Below, piece after piece: positions 1 to 6,489 of a stretch of 7,754 bases of DNA (position 1 is its first letter; each line of letters begins with the position of its first letter). The notes beneath the pieces were generated by a model that was not told the DNA's origin, did no database searches, and was given only the letters and a program-made list of their open reading frames with translations. Origin of the DNA: an uncultured Peptococcaceae bacterium (GTDB lineage: Bacteria > Bacillota > Desulfitobacteriia > Desulfitobacteriales > Syntrophobotulaceae). Position numbers and translations under genes: made by a program. The stretch spans positions 1-7,754 of the forward strand of contig CALBJS010000288.1 in assembly GCA_937892995.1 (NCBI GenBank), in the 5' to 3' direction.

Positions 1-716
1 CTCAATTCGGGGGGAATAACCGGTGTAACATCAAGAATCATCCACTCAGGCCTATTCCCCGATTTTTTAAATGCTTCGGCAACTTCCAAACGTCTAATTG
101 CTCGAATCTTACGCTGGCCTGATACTTCTTTAAGTTCAGTCCGAAGCTCCTCATTAAGCTTATCTAAGTCTATCTCTTTAAGCAGTTCCTTAATCGCTTC
201 AGCACCCATCTCAGCCTTAAAAGCATTACCGTATTTTTCCCTGGCTTCCCGGTACTCTGTCTCCGTAAGCAATTGCTTTTTTATCAAGGAGGTATCACCG
301 GGTTCAATCACTATATAGGCAACAAAATAAAGAACTTTTTCTAAGGAGCGTGGTGACATGTCAAGCAAAAGCCCCATCCGACTGGGTATACCCTTGAAAT
401 ACCAGATATGGGAAACAGGTGCTGCTAATTCGATATGTCCCATTCTTTCTCTTCGAACCTTGGATCTCGTAACCTCCACGCCACAACGGTCGCAAATAAT
501 TCCCTTATAGCGAACTCTTTTGTATTTTCCACAATGACACTCCCAGTCACGAGTTGGCCCAAATATCTTCTCACAGAAAAGACCTTCTCTCTCGGGCTTT
601 AATGTACGGTAGTTGATGGTTTCCGGTTTCTTAACTTCCCCAAAGGACCACTTGCGAATCATCTCTGGAGAAGCCAAGCCGATACGCATTCTATCAAAGT
701 TATTTACATCAGGCAC
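1..716 (-). CDS. rpoC: DNA-directed RNA polymerase subunit beta' (5' part, cut by window edge)
   Basis: Beta' forms one jaw of the RNA polymerase active-site cleft and, in its missing part, carries the catalytic Mg-binding aspartates. The visible 238 codons begin VPDVNNFDRMRIGLASPE, the usual beta' N-terminus. The zinc-binding domain is intact: Cys60, Cys62, Cys75 and Cys78 in DWECHCGKYK and IICDRCGVEV. The segment RMGHIELAAPVSHIWYFKG (about 92-110) follows, then a charged helical region at about 145-210. The reading frame leaves the window at PEWMILDVTPVIPPELR, so the NADFDGD catalytic loop is not present here. The start is GTG, chosen because AAAGGAGAG (723-731) sits six bases upstream and the downstream residues match the family; no in-frame ATG is nearer than codon 10. 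The gap to rpoB is 51 bases with no terminator, so the two genes are almost certainly co-transcribed. Confidence 0.97.
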   Translation of the reverse strand, partial: MPDVNNFDRMRIGLASPEMIRKWSFGEVKKPETINYRTLKPEREGLFCEKIFGPTRDWECHCGKYKRVRYKGIICDRCGVEVTRSKVRRERMGHIELAAPVSHIWYFKGIPSRMGLLLDMSPRSLEKVLYFVAYIVIEPGDTSLIKKQLLTETEYREAREKYGNAFKAEMGAEAIKELLKEIDLDKLNEELRTELKEVSGQRKIRAIRRLEVAEAFKKSGNRPEWMILDVTPVIPPEL

Positions 717-767
717 GGTATTCTCTCCTTTCGCCCATTAACGGATGTCTGACCATATTAATTACTT

Positions 768-3700
768 CTATGGTTCCAGAACAACCGCGAGGTCAGAATC
801 CTGGTCACTTGAATCATCATCATACTCTTCCTCACTGTCATCTTCTATCACCGAAAATTGGTCATCCATTCCTAATTCTTGAACAACCTCTGTGATATCA
901 TCATCTAGTTCCTTAATCTCAATCTCGCTATCTTCTTCAGAAAGTACCGAGACATCCAAGCTAAGGCTTTGTAATTCCTTGATAAGAACTTTAAAGGACT
1001 CAGGAACACCTGGTTCAGGGATGTTCTCACCTTTGACGATAGCTTCATAAGTCTTGACCCTACCCACTACATCATCGGACTTTACGGTGAGAATCTCCTG
1101 TAAGGTATAAGATGCACCATAAGCTTCAAGTGCCCATACTTCCATCTCTCCAAAACGCTGCCCCCCAAACTGAGCTTTGCCGCCCAGGGGCTGCTGGGTC
1201 ACCAGAGAGTACGGCCCGGTGGACCGAGCATGGATCTTATCATCTACTAAATGATGCAGTTTAAGCATATACATGTAACCAACCGTAATCTCATTATCGA
1301 AGGGTTCGCCTGTACGGCCATCGTAAAGAGTGGTTTTACCACCTTCAGGCAGGCCGGCTTTCCTTAGAGTTTCAATTACGTCTTCTTCTCTAGCACCATC
1401 AAAAACAGGGGTAGCAAGATAGAGGCCGAGTACTTTGGCAGCCCAACCCAGATGGGTCTCTAAAATCTGGCCGATATTCATACGGGAAGGTACCCCTAAA
1501 GGATTAAGAACAATCTCAATAGGAGTCCCATCAGGCATGAAAGGCATATCTTCTTGATGCATAATCCTTGAAATAACACCTTTATTCCCGTGTCTTCCAG
1601 CCATCTTGTCTCCTACGGAGATTTTACGCTTTTGGGCAATATAGACCCGTACCAACTGATTTACCCCGGGAGCCAATTCATCGCCGTTCTCTCTTTTAAA
1701 GACTTTGACATCTACTACTTTTCCAGCTTCACCATGAGGAACTCGTAGGGAAGTATCTCTTACTTCTCTGGCCTTTTCCCCGAAAATAGCCCTTAACAGA
1801 CGTTCCTCGGCCGTTAGTTCGGTCTCCCCTTTAGGGGTTACCTTTCCAACCAGGATATCCCCTGGACGAACTTCGGCACCAATCCGAATAATCCCTCGTT
1901 CATCAAGATCCTTCAAGACATCTTCACCCACATTGGGAATATCCCTCGTGATCTCTTCGGGACCAAGCTTCGTATCTCTAGCATCTGCCTCATATTCTTC
2001 GATATGAATAGAAGTGAAATAATCTTCTTTTACTAATTTTTCGCTAATGAGGATGGCATCCTCATAGTTACATCCTTCCCAGGGCATAAAGGCTACTAGG
2101 ACATTACGACCTAAAGCAAGCTCTCCATGATCAGTAGAAGGACCATCAGCAATTACCTCACCTGCCTCAACCCTCTGTCCCTTCATAACGATAGGACGTT
2201 GATTGATGCAAGTTCCCTGATTACTCCTAAGATATTTAAGCATATTGTATTTGGTGGTTGTTCCGTCATCATTAGTAATAATTATAGTATCGGAAGTAAC
2301 CCTTGTAGCTGTTCCCGACTTCTGAGCCACTAGGCAAACAGCCGAATCTACGGCAGACTTATATTCCATGCCGGTTCCAATATACGGTGCATCAGTTTTG
2401 AGCAAAGGCACTGCCTGACGTTGCATGTTAGCACCCATCAAAGCACGGTTAGCATCATCGTGTTCTAAGAAGGGAATGAGTGCCGTAGCAATGGAAACCA
2501 TTTGTTTGGGGGAAACGTCCATATACTGAATACTCTTCGGAGAAACTAGGACGAAGTTCTCTCCATTCCTTGCTTCTACCTTATCGCTTAAGAATAAGCC
2601 ATTATCGTCCACGACAGAATTCGCCTGAGCAATAATGAACTTCTCTTCCTCATCAGCTGTGAGATAATGGATTGTATCAGTGACTTTACCATCCTCTACT
2701 ACGCGATAGGGGGCTTCGATAAAGCCATATTCATTAATCCGGCCATAGGTACTAAGAGAGCCGATCAGGCCGATATTCGGACCTTCCGGGGTCTCGATAG
2801 GACACATTCTTCCGTAATGGGAATGATGAACGTCCCGTACTTCAAAACCCGCTCTTTCCCTACTTAACCCTCCCGGACCTAGAGCACTTAAGCGCCTTTT
2901 GTGAGTAAGTTCTGCTAAGGGATTAGTCTGATCCATGAACTGGGATAACTGGCTGCTCCCGAAGAATTCCTTAATAGCAGCTACCACAGGCCGAATGTTA
3001 ATTAGAACCTGAGGAGTAATTCCCTCAATATCTTGAATAGTCATTCTTTCCCTGACCACCCTCTCCATACGGGAAAGGCCAATCCTAAACTGGTTCTGAA
3101 GAAGCTCTCCTACAGAACGCAGACGCCTATTTCCAAGATGGTCAATATCGTCAGTATTACCTTCGCCATTAATTACTTTAAGCAAACGAGCTATCGAGGC
3201 AATAATATCTTCCGTGGTAAGATGCCTGGTAACATTAGTAACATCCAGATTAAGCTTCTTATTAAGCTTATAACGACCCACCTTAGCTAGGTCATAACGT
3301 CTTGAATCAAAAAATAATGATTCTAATAAGGAACGGGCACTCTCCACCGTAGGGGGTTCTCCCGGTCGAAGACGTTTATAGATCTCGACTAAAGCCTCTT
3401 CCGTAGATTCTGTACTATCCTTTTCTAAGGTGTTCCTAATATACTCGTTATCGTTAAAAGCCTCCAGAATTCTTCCATTTGTAGCATAGCCCAAGGCTCT
3501 AACTAAAACTGTGGCAGGAAGCTTACGCGTTCTATCCACACGAACAAAAATATTCTCATTAACATCAGTTTCAAATTCTAGCCAAGCACCCCTATTGGGA
3601 ATGATAGTAGCACCAAAGATCTTCTTACCACTGGTATCTATACTCTGAGAGTAATATACCCCCGGCGAACGAACTAACTGACTGACGATAACGCGTTCGG

Positions 3701-4082
3701 CTCCGTTAATGATAAATGTTCCCTTATCGGTCATCAAGGGAAAATCCCCCATGAAAACTTCTTGTTCCTTAACCTCCCCGGTTTCTTTGTTAATAAGACG
3801 CACTTTCACCCTAAGGGGAGCTGCGTAAGTCACATCGCGCTCTTTACATTCTTCCACTTCATACTTCGGATCCCCGAAACTGTAATCAATAAATTCCAAT
3901 ACCAAATTTCCCGTAAAATCCTGAATAGGGGAGATATCGCGAAACATATCTCGTAATCCTTCCTTCAAGAACCATTGATAGGAATTTTGTTGGATCTCAA
4001 TCAAGTTGGGCATTTTCAGAACTTCCCGAAGCCTCGAATAACTCCAACGTTCTCTAGTTCCAACTTTAATAGGATAAACCAT
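768..4082 (-). CDS. rpoB: DNA-directed RNA polymerase subunit beta
   Basis: This is the complete 1104-residue beta subunit, which forms the second jaw of the active-site cleft and the rifampicin pocket. Landmarks in order: ERVIVSQLVRSPGVYY (129-144); DIDHLGNRRLRSVGELLQNQ (312-331); rifampicin region 378-401 with Q381, F382, D384, H394, R397 and S399, the drug-sensitive residues at the E. coli 513, 514, 516, 526, 529 and 531 positions; HYGRMCPIETPEGPNIGLI (422-440); NYEDAI (672-677); active-site lysines K826 and K834 in KMAGRHGNKG; and RFGEMEVWALEAYGA (976-990) near the C-terminus. The large insertions of proteobacterial beta are absent, as usual in Bacillota. After about residue 1047 the protein ends in an Asp/Glu-rich tail. 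Position 671 is Cys where the family normally has Tyr. The start ATG is supported by GAGAGGGTG seven bases upstream and by the MVYPIKVGTRERWSYSRL opening. It follows its own promoter and leader. Confidence 0.99.
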   Translation of the reverse strand: MVYPIKVGTRERWSYSRLREVLKMPNLIEIQQNSYQWFLKEGLRDMFRDISPIQDFTGNLVLEFIDYSFGDPKYEVEECKERDVTYAAPLRVKVRLINKETGEVKEQEVFMGDFPLMTDKGTFIINGAERVIVSQLVRSPGVYYSQSIDTSGKKIFGATIIPNRGAWLEFETDVNENIFVRVDRTRKLPATVLVRALGYATNGRILEAFNDNEYIRNTLEKDSTESTEEALVEIYKRLRPGEPPTVESARSLLESLFFDSRRYDLAKVGRYKLNKKLNLDVTNVTRHLTTEDIIASIARLLKVINGEGNTDDIDHLGNRRLRSVGELLQNQFRIGLSRMERVVRERMTIQDIEGITPQVLINIRPVVAAIKEFFGSSQLSQFMDQTNPLAELTHKRRLSALGPGGLSRERAGFEVRDVHHSHYGRMCPIETPEGPNIGLIGSLSTYGRINEYGFIEAPYRVVEDGKVTDTIHYLTADEEEKFIIAQANSVVDDNGLFLSDKVEARNGENFVLVSPKSIQYMDVSPKQMVSIATALIPFLEHDDANRALMGANMQRQAVPLLKTDAPYIGTGMEYKSAVDSAVCLVAQKSGTATRVTSDTIIITNDDGTTTKYNMLKYLRSNQGTCINQRPIVMKGQRVEAGEVIADGPSTDHGELALGRNVLVAFMPWEGCNYEDAILISEKLVKEDYFTSIHIEEYEADARDTKLGPEEITRDIPNVGEDVLKDLDERGIIRIGAEVRPGDILVGKVTPKGETELTAEERLLRAIFGEKAREVRDTSLRVPHGEAGKVVDVKVFKRENGDELAPGVNQLVRVYIAQKRKISVGDKMAGRHGNKGVISRIMHQEDMPFMPDGTPIEIVLNPLGVPSRMNIGQILETHLGWAAKVLGLYLATPVFDGAREEDVIETLRKAGLPEGGKTTLYDGRTGEPFDNEITVGYMYMLKLHHLVDDKIHARSTGPYSLVTQQPLGGKAQFGGQRFGEMEVWALEAYGASYTLQEILTVKSDDVVGRVKTYEAIVKGENIPEPGVPESFKVLIKELQSLSLDVSVLSEEDSEIEIKELDDDITEVVQELGMDDQFSVIEDDSEEEYDDDSSDQDSDLAVVLEP

Positions 4083-4346
4083 AATGCTTCACCCTCTCAG
4101 TGTAATTTCCTGATTGATCTATAAATAAACTAATAGTAGACTAACAAGCATTTCAACGGATAATAATATACTAAGTACATATAAAGTATGTAAAGATAAA
4201 TAGGTATAAACGCCAAAAGCAAGGCTTTTAGTTAAAAAACCTCGCTCATAGTTTATGGAGCTACCTCAAATGAGATGCAATACATCCACACCTATTATCT
4301 CCCTACATTATTAGTTTGTATTTCCTCTTAAATTCACAGTGACAGT
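4083..4346 (-). promoter_or_regulatory. Long untranslated leader of rpoB with possible hairpins
   Basis: About 260 bases separate the predicted upstream transcription start (near 4346) from the rpoB ATG. No protein-coding frame of note lies here on either strand. Hairpins seen by eye on the minus strand: GAUGU/GCAUC (4286-4282 with 4278-4274); GCU, bulged C, CAUA paired to UAUGAGC (4261-4254 with 4250-4244), followed by GAGG and six U (4239-4234); and AAAAGC/GCUUUU (4229-4224 with 4220-4215). The last 120 bases are very AT-rich. I do not recognise any named riboswitch, T-box or ribosomal-protein leader consensus. The structures may be regulatory or incidental. Confidence 0.45.
4165..4194 (-). 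promoter_or_regulatory. Second candidate sigma-A promoter (P2) upstream of rpoB
   Basis: TTTACA (4194-4189, five of six to TTGACA), an 18-base spacer and TATATT (4170-4165, five of six to TATAAT) would start RNA near 4158, giving a leader of about 75 bases. The surrounding DNA is so AT-rich that chance matches are likely, so this is weaker than the promoter at 4352-4380. Confidence 0.4.
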
Positions 4347-4351
4347 TATTA

Positions 4352-4380
4352 ATCTTAACAAGCAATTTATAACTTGTCAA
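4352..4380 (-). promoter_or_regulatory. Main candidate sigma-A promoter of rpoBC (P1)
   Basis: A perfect -35 box TTGACA (4380-4375) is followed by a 17-base spacer and TAAGAT (4357-4352). TG one base before the -10 (4360-4359) makes it an extended -10 promoter. The A/T runs just upstream (CAAAATTTTTC) look like an UP element. It lies about 90 bases after the rplL terminator and points at rpoB, so it is well placed to drive rpoB-rpoC independently of the ribosomal-protein unit. Transcription should start near 4346. Confidence 0.75.
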
Positions 4381-4465
4381 GAAAAATTTTGGAAAACTAA
4401 GACGGAATTTGACTTATTCTAAATATTTTTTCTAATTTAATTGTTTACCTTTTAAATTTTACACC

Positions 4466-4501
4466 AAAAAAGTGATGCCGGCTATCTCAGCCGACATCAC
4501 T
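4466..4501 (-). terminator. Strong intrinsic terminator after rplL
   Basis: On the minus strand, AGTGATGTCGGCT (4501-4489) pairs with AGCCGGCATCACT (4483-4471) in 13 base pairs with one G-U pair, around a five-base loop GAGAT, and runs directly into six T. It starts 47 bases after the rplL stop. The run of T lies only on the minus-strand side, so it ends leftward transcription and insulates rpoBC from the rplJL message. The 84 bases between it and the P1 promoter (4381-4464) are AT-rich and hold nothing I can name. Confidence 0.93.
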
Positions 4502-4548
4502 GTCATAATAATCCTAAGTTATTTCATTAGCAAACCTTGCTTTATCCC

Positions 4549-4926
4549 TTACTTGATTTCTACAGTAGCACCTGCTTCAACAAGCTTAGCTTTAATAGCT
4601 TCTGCCTCGTCTTTAGCGACTTTCTCTTTGATAGCTTTGGGTGCACTATCTACAAGTTCCTTAGCATCTTTAAGGCCAAGGCTAGTGATTTCGCGAACAG
4701 TTTTAATAACGTTGATCTTAGCAGCACCAACACTGGTCAGAACAACATCAAATTCGGTTTGTTCTTCAGCGGCAGGAGCAGCGGCACCTGCTGCTGGGGC
4801 AGCGGCAACAGCTGCAGGAGCAGCAGCACTTACCCCAAACTCTTCTTCGAAAGCTTTAACGAGCTCAGCGAGCTCAAGAACTGTCATACCTTTTACGGCT
4901 TCTAAAATTTCAGCAGTTTTGGACAT
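4549..4926 (-). CDS. rplL: 50S ribosomal protein L7/L12 (bL12)
   Basis: This 125-residue acidic protein is present in several copies on the ribosomal stalk, where it recruits and stimulates the translation GTPases (EF-Tu, EF-G, IF2, RF3). Residues 1-33 are the dimerisation and L10-binding domain (MSKTAEILEAVKGMTVLELA). Residues 34-54 are the flexible Ala/Pro-rich hinge. Residues 57-125 are the globular factor-binding domain with FDVVL, KINVIKTVREIT, LGLKDAKELV and the VEAGATVEIK end. Length and layout are normal. The ATG is preceded by AAGGGGGAT about nine bases upstream, a less perfect ribosome binding site than those of its neighbours. It sits 139 bases after rplJ, longer than is usual for this pair, with an odd repeat element between them. 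Confidence 0.98.
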   Translation of the reverse strand: MSKTAEILEAVKGMTVLELAELVKAFEEEFGVSAAAPAAVAAAPAAGAAAPAAEEQTEFDVVLTSVGAAKINVIKTVREITSLGLKDAKELVDSAPKAIKEKVAKDEAEAIKAKLVEAGATVEIK

Positions 4927-4964
4927 TATGTGTATCCCCCTTAATATTTTAATAAAAACTTTTT

Positions 4965-4978
4965 TAGTGACCCCACTA
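4965..4978 (-). repeat. Small hairpin upstream of rplL
   Basis: TAGTG and CACTA form a five-pair stem around a four-base loop GGGT, adjacent to the larger inverted-repeat element at 4979-5044. It is followed on the minus strand by A residues rather than T, so it is not a terminator for rplL transcription. It may be part of the same structured spacer. Confidence 0.4.
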
Positions 4979-5044
4979 GGTCATCAGCCATTTTTCAGCC
5001 ATGCATGGCTGAAACTAGGAACATCCTGTTCCATGTCCATGACC
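4979..5044 (-). repeat. Nested inverted-repeat element in the rplJ-rplL spacer
   Basis: The 66-base stretch is bounded by GGTCAT (4979-4984) and its complement ATGACC (5039-5044). Inside lie a perfect 22-base palindrome (4993-5014, half-site TTTCAGCCATG) and a second hairpin GGAACATCCTGTTCC (5018-5032: six-pair stem, three-base loop). TCAGCCAT occurs twice in direct orientation (4984-4991 region and 4995-5002). As RNA the stretch would fold into two adjacent hairpins on a short closing stem. The pattern resembles a REP/MITE-like intergenic element or a structured RNA processing or control site; it carries no transposase. Confidence 0.65.
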
Positions 5045-5065
5045 GTCGGATTTCGGGCTTCGATT

Positions 5066-5590
5066 TTACGCTTGAGCTTCTTTCAGCTTGCGTACTTCTT
5101 CCAATGCATATCCAAGTTTACGGAGAGGTCCTTGCAGAACATTGACCATACCCTGAAGTGGGCCTTGCATCCCTGAGAGTACCTGGGAAAGAAGAATTTC
5201 CCTCGAAGGAAGATTGGACAGAACCTTGATTCTTTCAGGACCGATTACTGTTCCTTCTAATACCCCAGCCTTAATAGTCAGTTTTTTATTCTTCTTACTG
5301 AATTCCGACAGGATCTTAGCAGGAGCAACAGGATCAGCTGAAAAAGCCAAAGCGGTAGGACCTTTTAAATATTCATCCAATCCTTCGATCCCGATCTCCT
5401 GGGCAGCCCTGCTAACCATGGTGTTCTTCAGTACTCTATATTCCACCCCGGCCTGACGTAACTCAACCCTTAAGTTAGTAACTTGAGATACCGTTAGTCC
5501 TCTATAGTCAGCAAGTACAACCCCATTAGCACCTTGAAACTTTTGTTTGATATCCTCTACCACTTTTTGTTTCTCTTCATATTTTGCCAT
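5066..5590 (-). CDS. rplJ: 50S ribosomal protein L10 (uL10)
   Basis: L10 anchors the stalk: its N-terminal part binds 23S rRNA and L11, and its C-terminal helix carries the L12 dimers. The protein is 174 residues, normal for the family. The rRNA-binding domain includes VVLADYRGLTVSQVTNLR (24-41), the segment VEYRVLKNTMVSRAA (49-63) and LKGPTALAFS (75-84). The C-terminal helix (about 140-174) ends LEEVRKLKEAQA. The frame is open 39 bases further upstream, to an ATG at 5629, but that ATG lies in the loop of the leader terminator. The start at 5590 (MAKYEEKQKV) is chosen because AAGGAGGTG (5604-5596) precedes it at normal spacing and the residues match the family start. Expression is very probably feedback-controlled through the L10 leader just upstream. 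Confidence 0.97.
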   Translation of the reverse strand: MAKYEEKQKVVEDIKQKFQGANGVVLADYRGLTVSQVTNLRVELRQAGVEYRVLKNTMVSRAAQEIGIEGLDEYLKGPTALAFSADPVAPAKILSEFSKKNKKLTIKAGVLEGTVIGPERIKVLSNLPSREILLSQVLSGMQGPLQGMVNVLQGPLRKLGYALEEVRKLKEAQA

Positions 5591-5595
5591 TGATG

Positions 5596-5730
5596 CACCT
5601 CCTTCCAATAAAACAAGCCCCCGCTGCATACGGAGGCAAGATATTCTATGTCTTTGCTAGAATTAAATCCCATCCTCCACCTCGGCAGAAATTAAGCTTT
5701 TAGCACCTGCTGTCTACAGCGGAAATTATT
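5596..5730 (-). ncRNA. L10 leader, ribosomal-protein autoregulatory mRNA structure
   Basis: The conserved L10-leader core is readable: GTAGACAGCAGGTGC (5717-5703), then CTTAAT (5696-5691) and CTGCCGAGG (5688-5680). GCAGG (5710-5706) pairs with UCUGC (5689-5685); a small GCU/AGC hairpin caps it. UUUCCGCU (5725-5718) can pair with GGUGGAGG (5681-5674) as the lower stem, with the unpaired GUAGACA side making the expected kink-turn-like bend. The family is known to bind L10 complexed with L12 and to reduce rplJL expression; in B. subtilis the mechanism reported is transcription attenuation. The terminator hairpin and rplJ ribosome binding site lie at its downstream end. No convincing promoter is visible between rplA and the leader, so read-through from rplKA is likely. 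Confidence 0.9.
5607..5637 (-). terminator. Attenuator terminator in the rplJ leader
   Basis: GCCUCCG (5637-5631) pairs with CGGGGGC (5623-5617) in seven pairs with one U-G, around loop UAUGCAG, followed by UUGUUUUAUU (5616-5607). It ends just before the rplJ ribosome binding site. The stem is GC-rich but the U-run is interrupted, consistent with partial, regulated termination. Confidence 0.75.
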
Positions 5731-5780
5731 AAGTTAGGAACCCAAAATTTACTCGGTATATCTCAACCTAAGAGATTCTC

Positions 5781-6473
5781 TTAAAGAATCTTCAAAGGAT
5801 TGATTTTCACTCCCGGTCCCATGGTAGATGATACTGTAATACTACGAACATATTGCCCTTTTACAGCAGCCGGTCTAGCCTTTACGATAGTATCGGCTAT
5901 AGTCCTGTAGTTCTCCATGAGTTTTTCTGGTTCGAAAGAAGCCTTACCAATCGGTATATGGATAATACCGGCTTTGTCAGCTCTGTATTCTACTTTACCG
6001 GCTTTAATCTCTTTGACTGCTCTCTCTACGTCAAAGGATACTGTTCCTGTCTTGGGGTTAGGCATAAGACCTTTTGGTCCAAGTAATCTACCAAGCTTAC
6101 CTACTGTACCCATCATATCCGGAGTAGCTACCGCTACATCAAAACCAAACCAGCCCTGTTGGATTTTCTCCACCATATCTTCAGCACCTACAAAATCAGC
6201 ACCAGCTTGTTCAGCTTCTTTAGCCTTTTCCCCTTTAGCAAAAACCAGTACACTGCGAGTCTTGCCGGTACCATGGGGAAGAACAATTGCTCCACGGATC
6301 TGTTGATCCGCATGGCGGGTATCGATACCCAGTCTAAACGCTATTTCAATTGTTTCATCGAACTTTGCTTTGGCATTTGTCTTAACAAAATTAAGTGCCT
6401 CTGCGGGCTCATAAAGAGTCTGACTATCGAAAGTTTTTAAAGCATCAAGATATTTTTTTCCTTTTTTAGCCAC
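5781..6473 (-). CDS. rplA: 50S ribosomal protein L1 (uL1)
   Basis: L1 binds the 23S rRNA L1 stalk and helps move deacylated tRNA out of the E site; it is also a classic translational repressor of its own mRNA. The 230-residue length is normal. Domain I is built from the two ends, including FDETIEIAFRLGID (38-51) and the RNA-binding STMGPGVKINP (216-226) near the C-terminus. Domain II is about 65-160. The family signature is complete: FDVAVATPDMMGTVGKLGR (111-129) and LGPKGLMPNPKTGTV (131-145). The start codon is GTG, fixed by AAGGAGG (6489-6483) nine bases upstream and by the family opening MAKKGKKYLDAL. A candidate L1-binding hairpin sits directly against that ribosome binding site. Confidence 0.98.
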   Translation of the reverse strand: MAKKGKKYLDALKTFDSQTLYEPAEALNFVKTNAKAKFDETIEIAFRLGIDTRHADQQIRGAIVLPHGTGKTRSVLVFAKGEKAKEAEQAGADFVGAEDMVEKIQQGWFGFDVAVATPDMMGTVGKLGRLLGPKGLMPNPKTGTVSFDVERAVKEIKAGKVEYRADKAGIIHIPIGKASFEPEKLMENYRTIADTIVKARPAAVKGQYVRSITVSSTMGPGVKINPLKIL

Positions 6474-6489
6474 GTTTCTTTACCTCCTT

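Noticed and set aside
714..757. Tiny minus-strand frame (MVRHPLMGERREYRA) between rpoB and rpoC, overlapping the rpoC start
   Set aside because: No ribosome binding site before its ATG; the AAAGGAGAG inside it serves the rpoC GTG start.
2880..2951. Possible rifampicin-resistance changes in RpoB
   Set aside because: All major resistance positions carry the sensitive-type residues (Q381, F382, D384, H394, R397, S399, L401).
4472..5176. 234-codon open frame on the plus strand
   Set aside because: It is antisense to rplL, the spacer and rplJ; its Ala/Ser-rich product mirrors the Ala-rich hinge of L12 and it crosses a terminator. No ribosome binding site or family resemblance.
5591..5629. Upstream in-frame extension of rplJ giving a 187-residue protein starting MQRGLVLLEGG
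   Set aside because: The upstream ATG lies in the loop of the leader terminator and has no ribosome binding site; the start at 5590 has AAGGAGGTG and the family N-terminus.
5725..5766. Possible promoter for rplJL before the L10 leader (TTGAGA and TAATAAT)
   Set aside because: The boxes are not at a workable spacing, and no paired -10 lies 16-18 bases from TTGAGA.
5770..5790. Overlapping inverted repeats around the rplA stop codon (GATTCT/AGAATC and AAGAG/CTCTT)
   Set aside because: Stems are only five or six AT-rich pairs with no T run, so this is neither a terminator nor a convincing regulatory hairpin.
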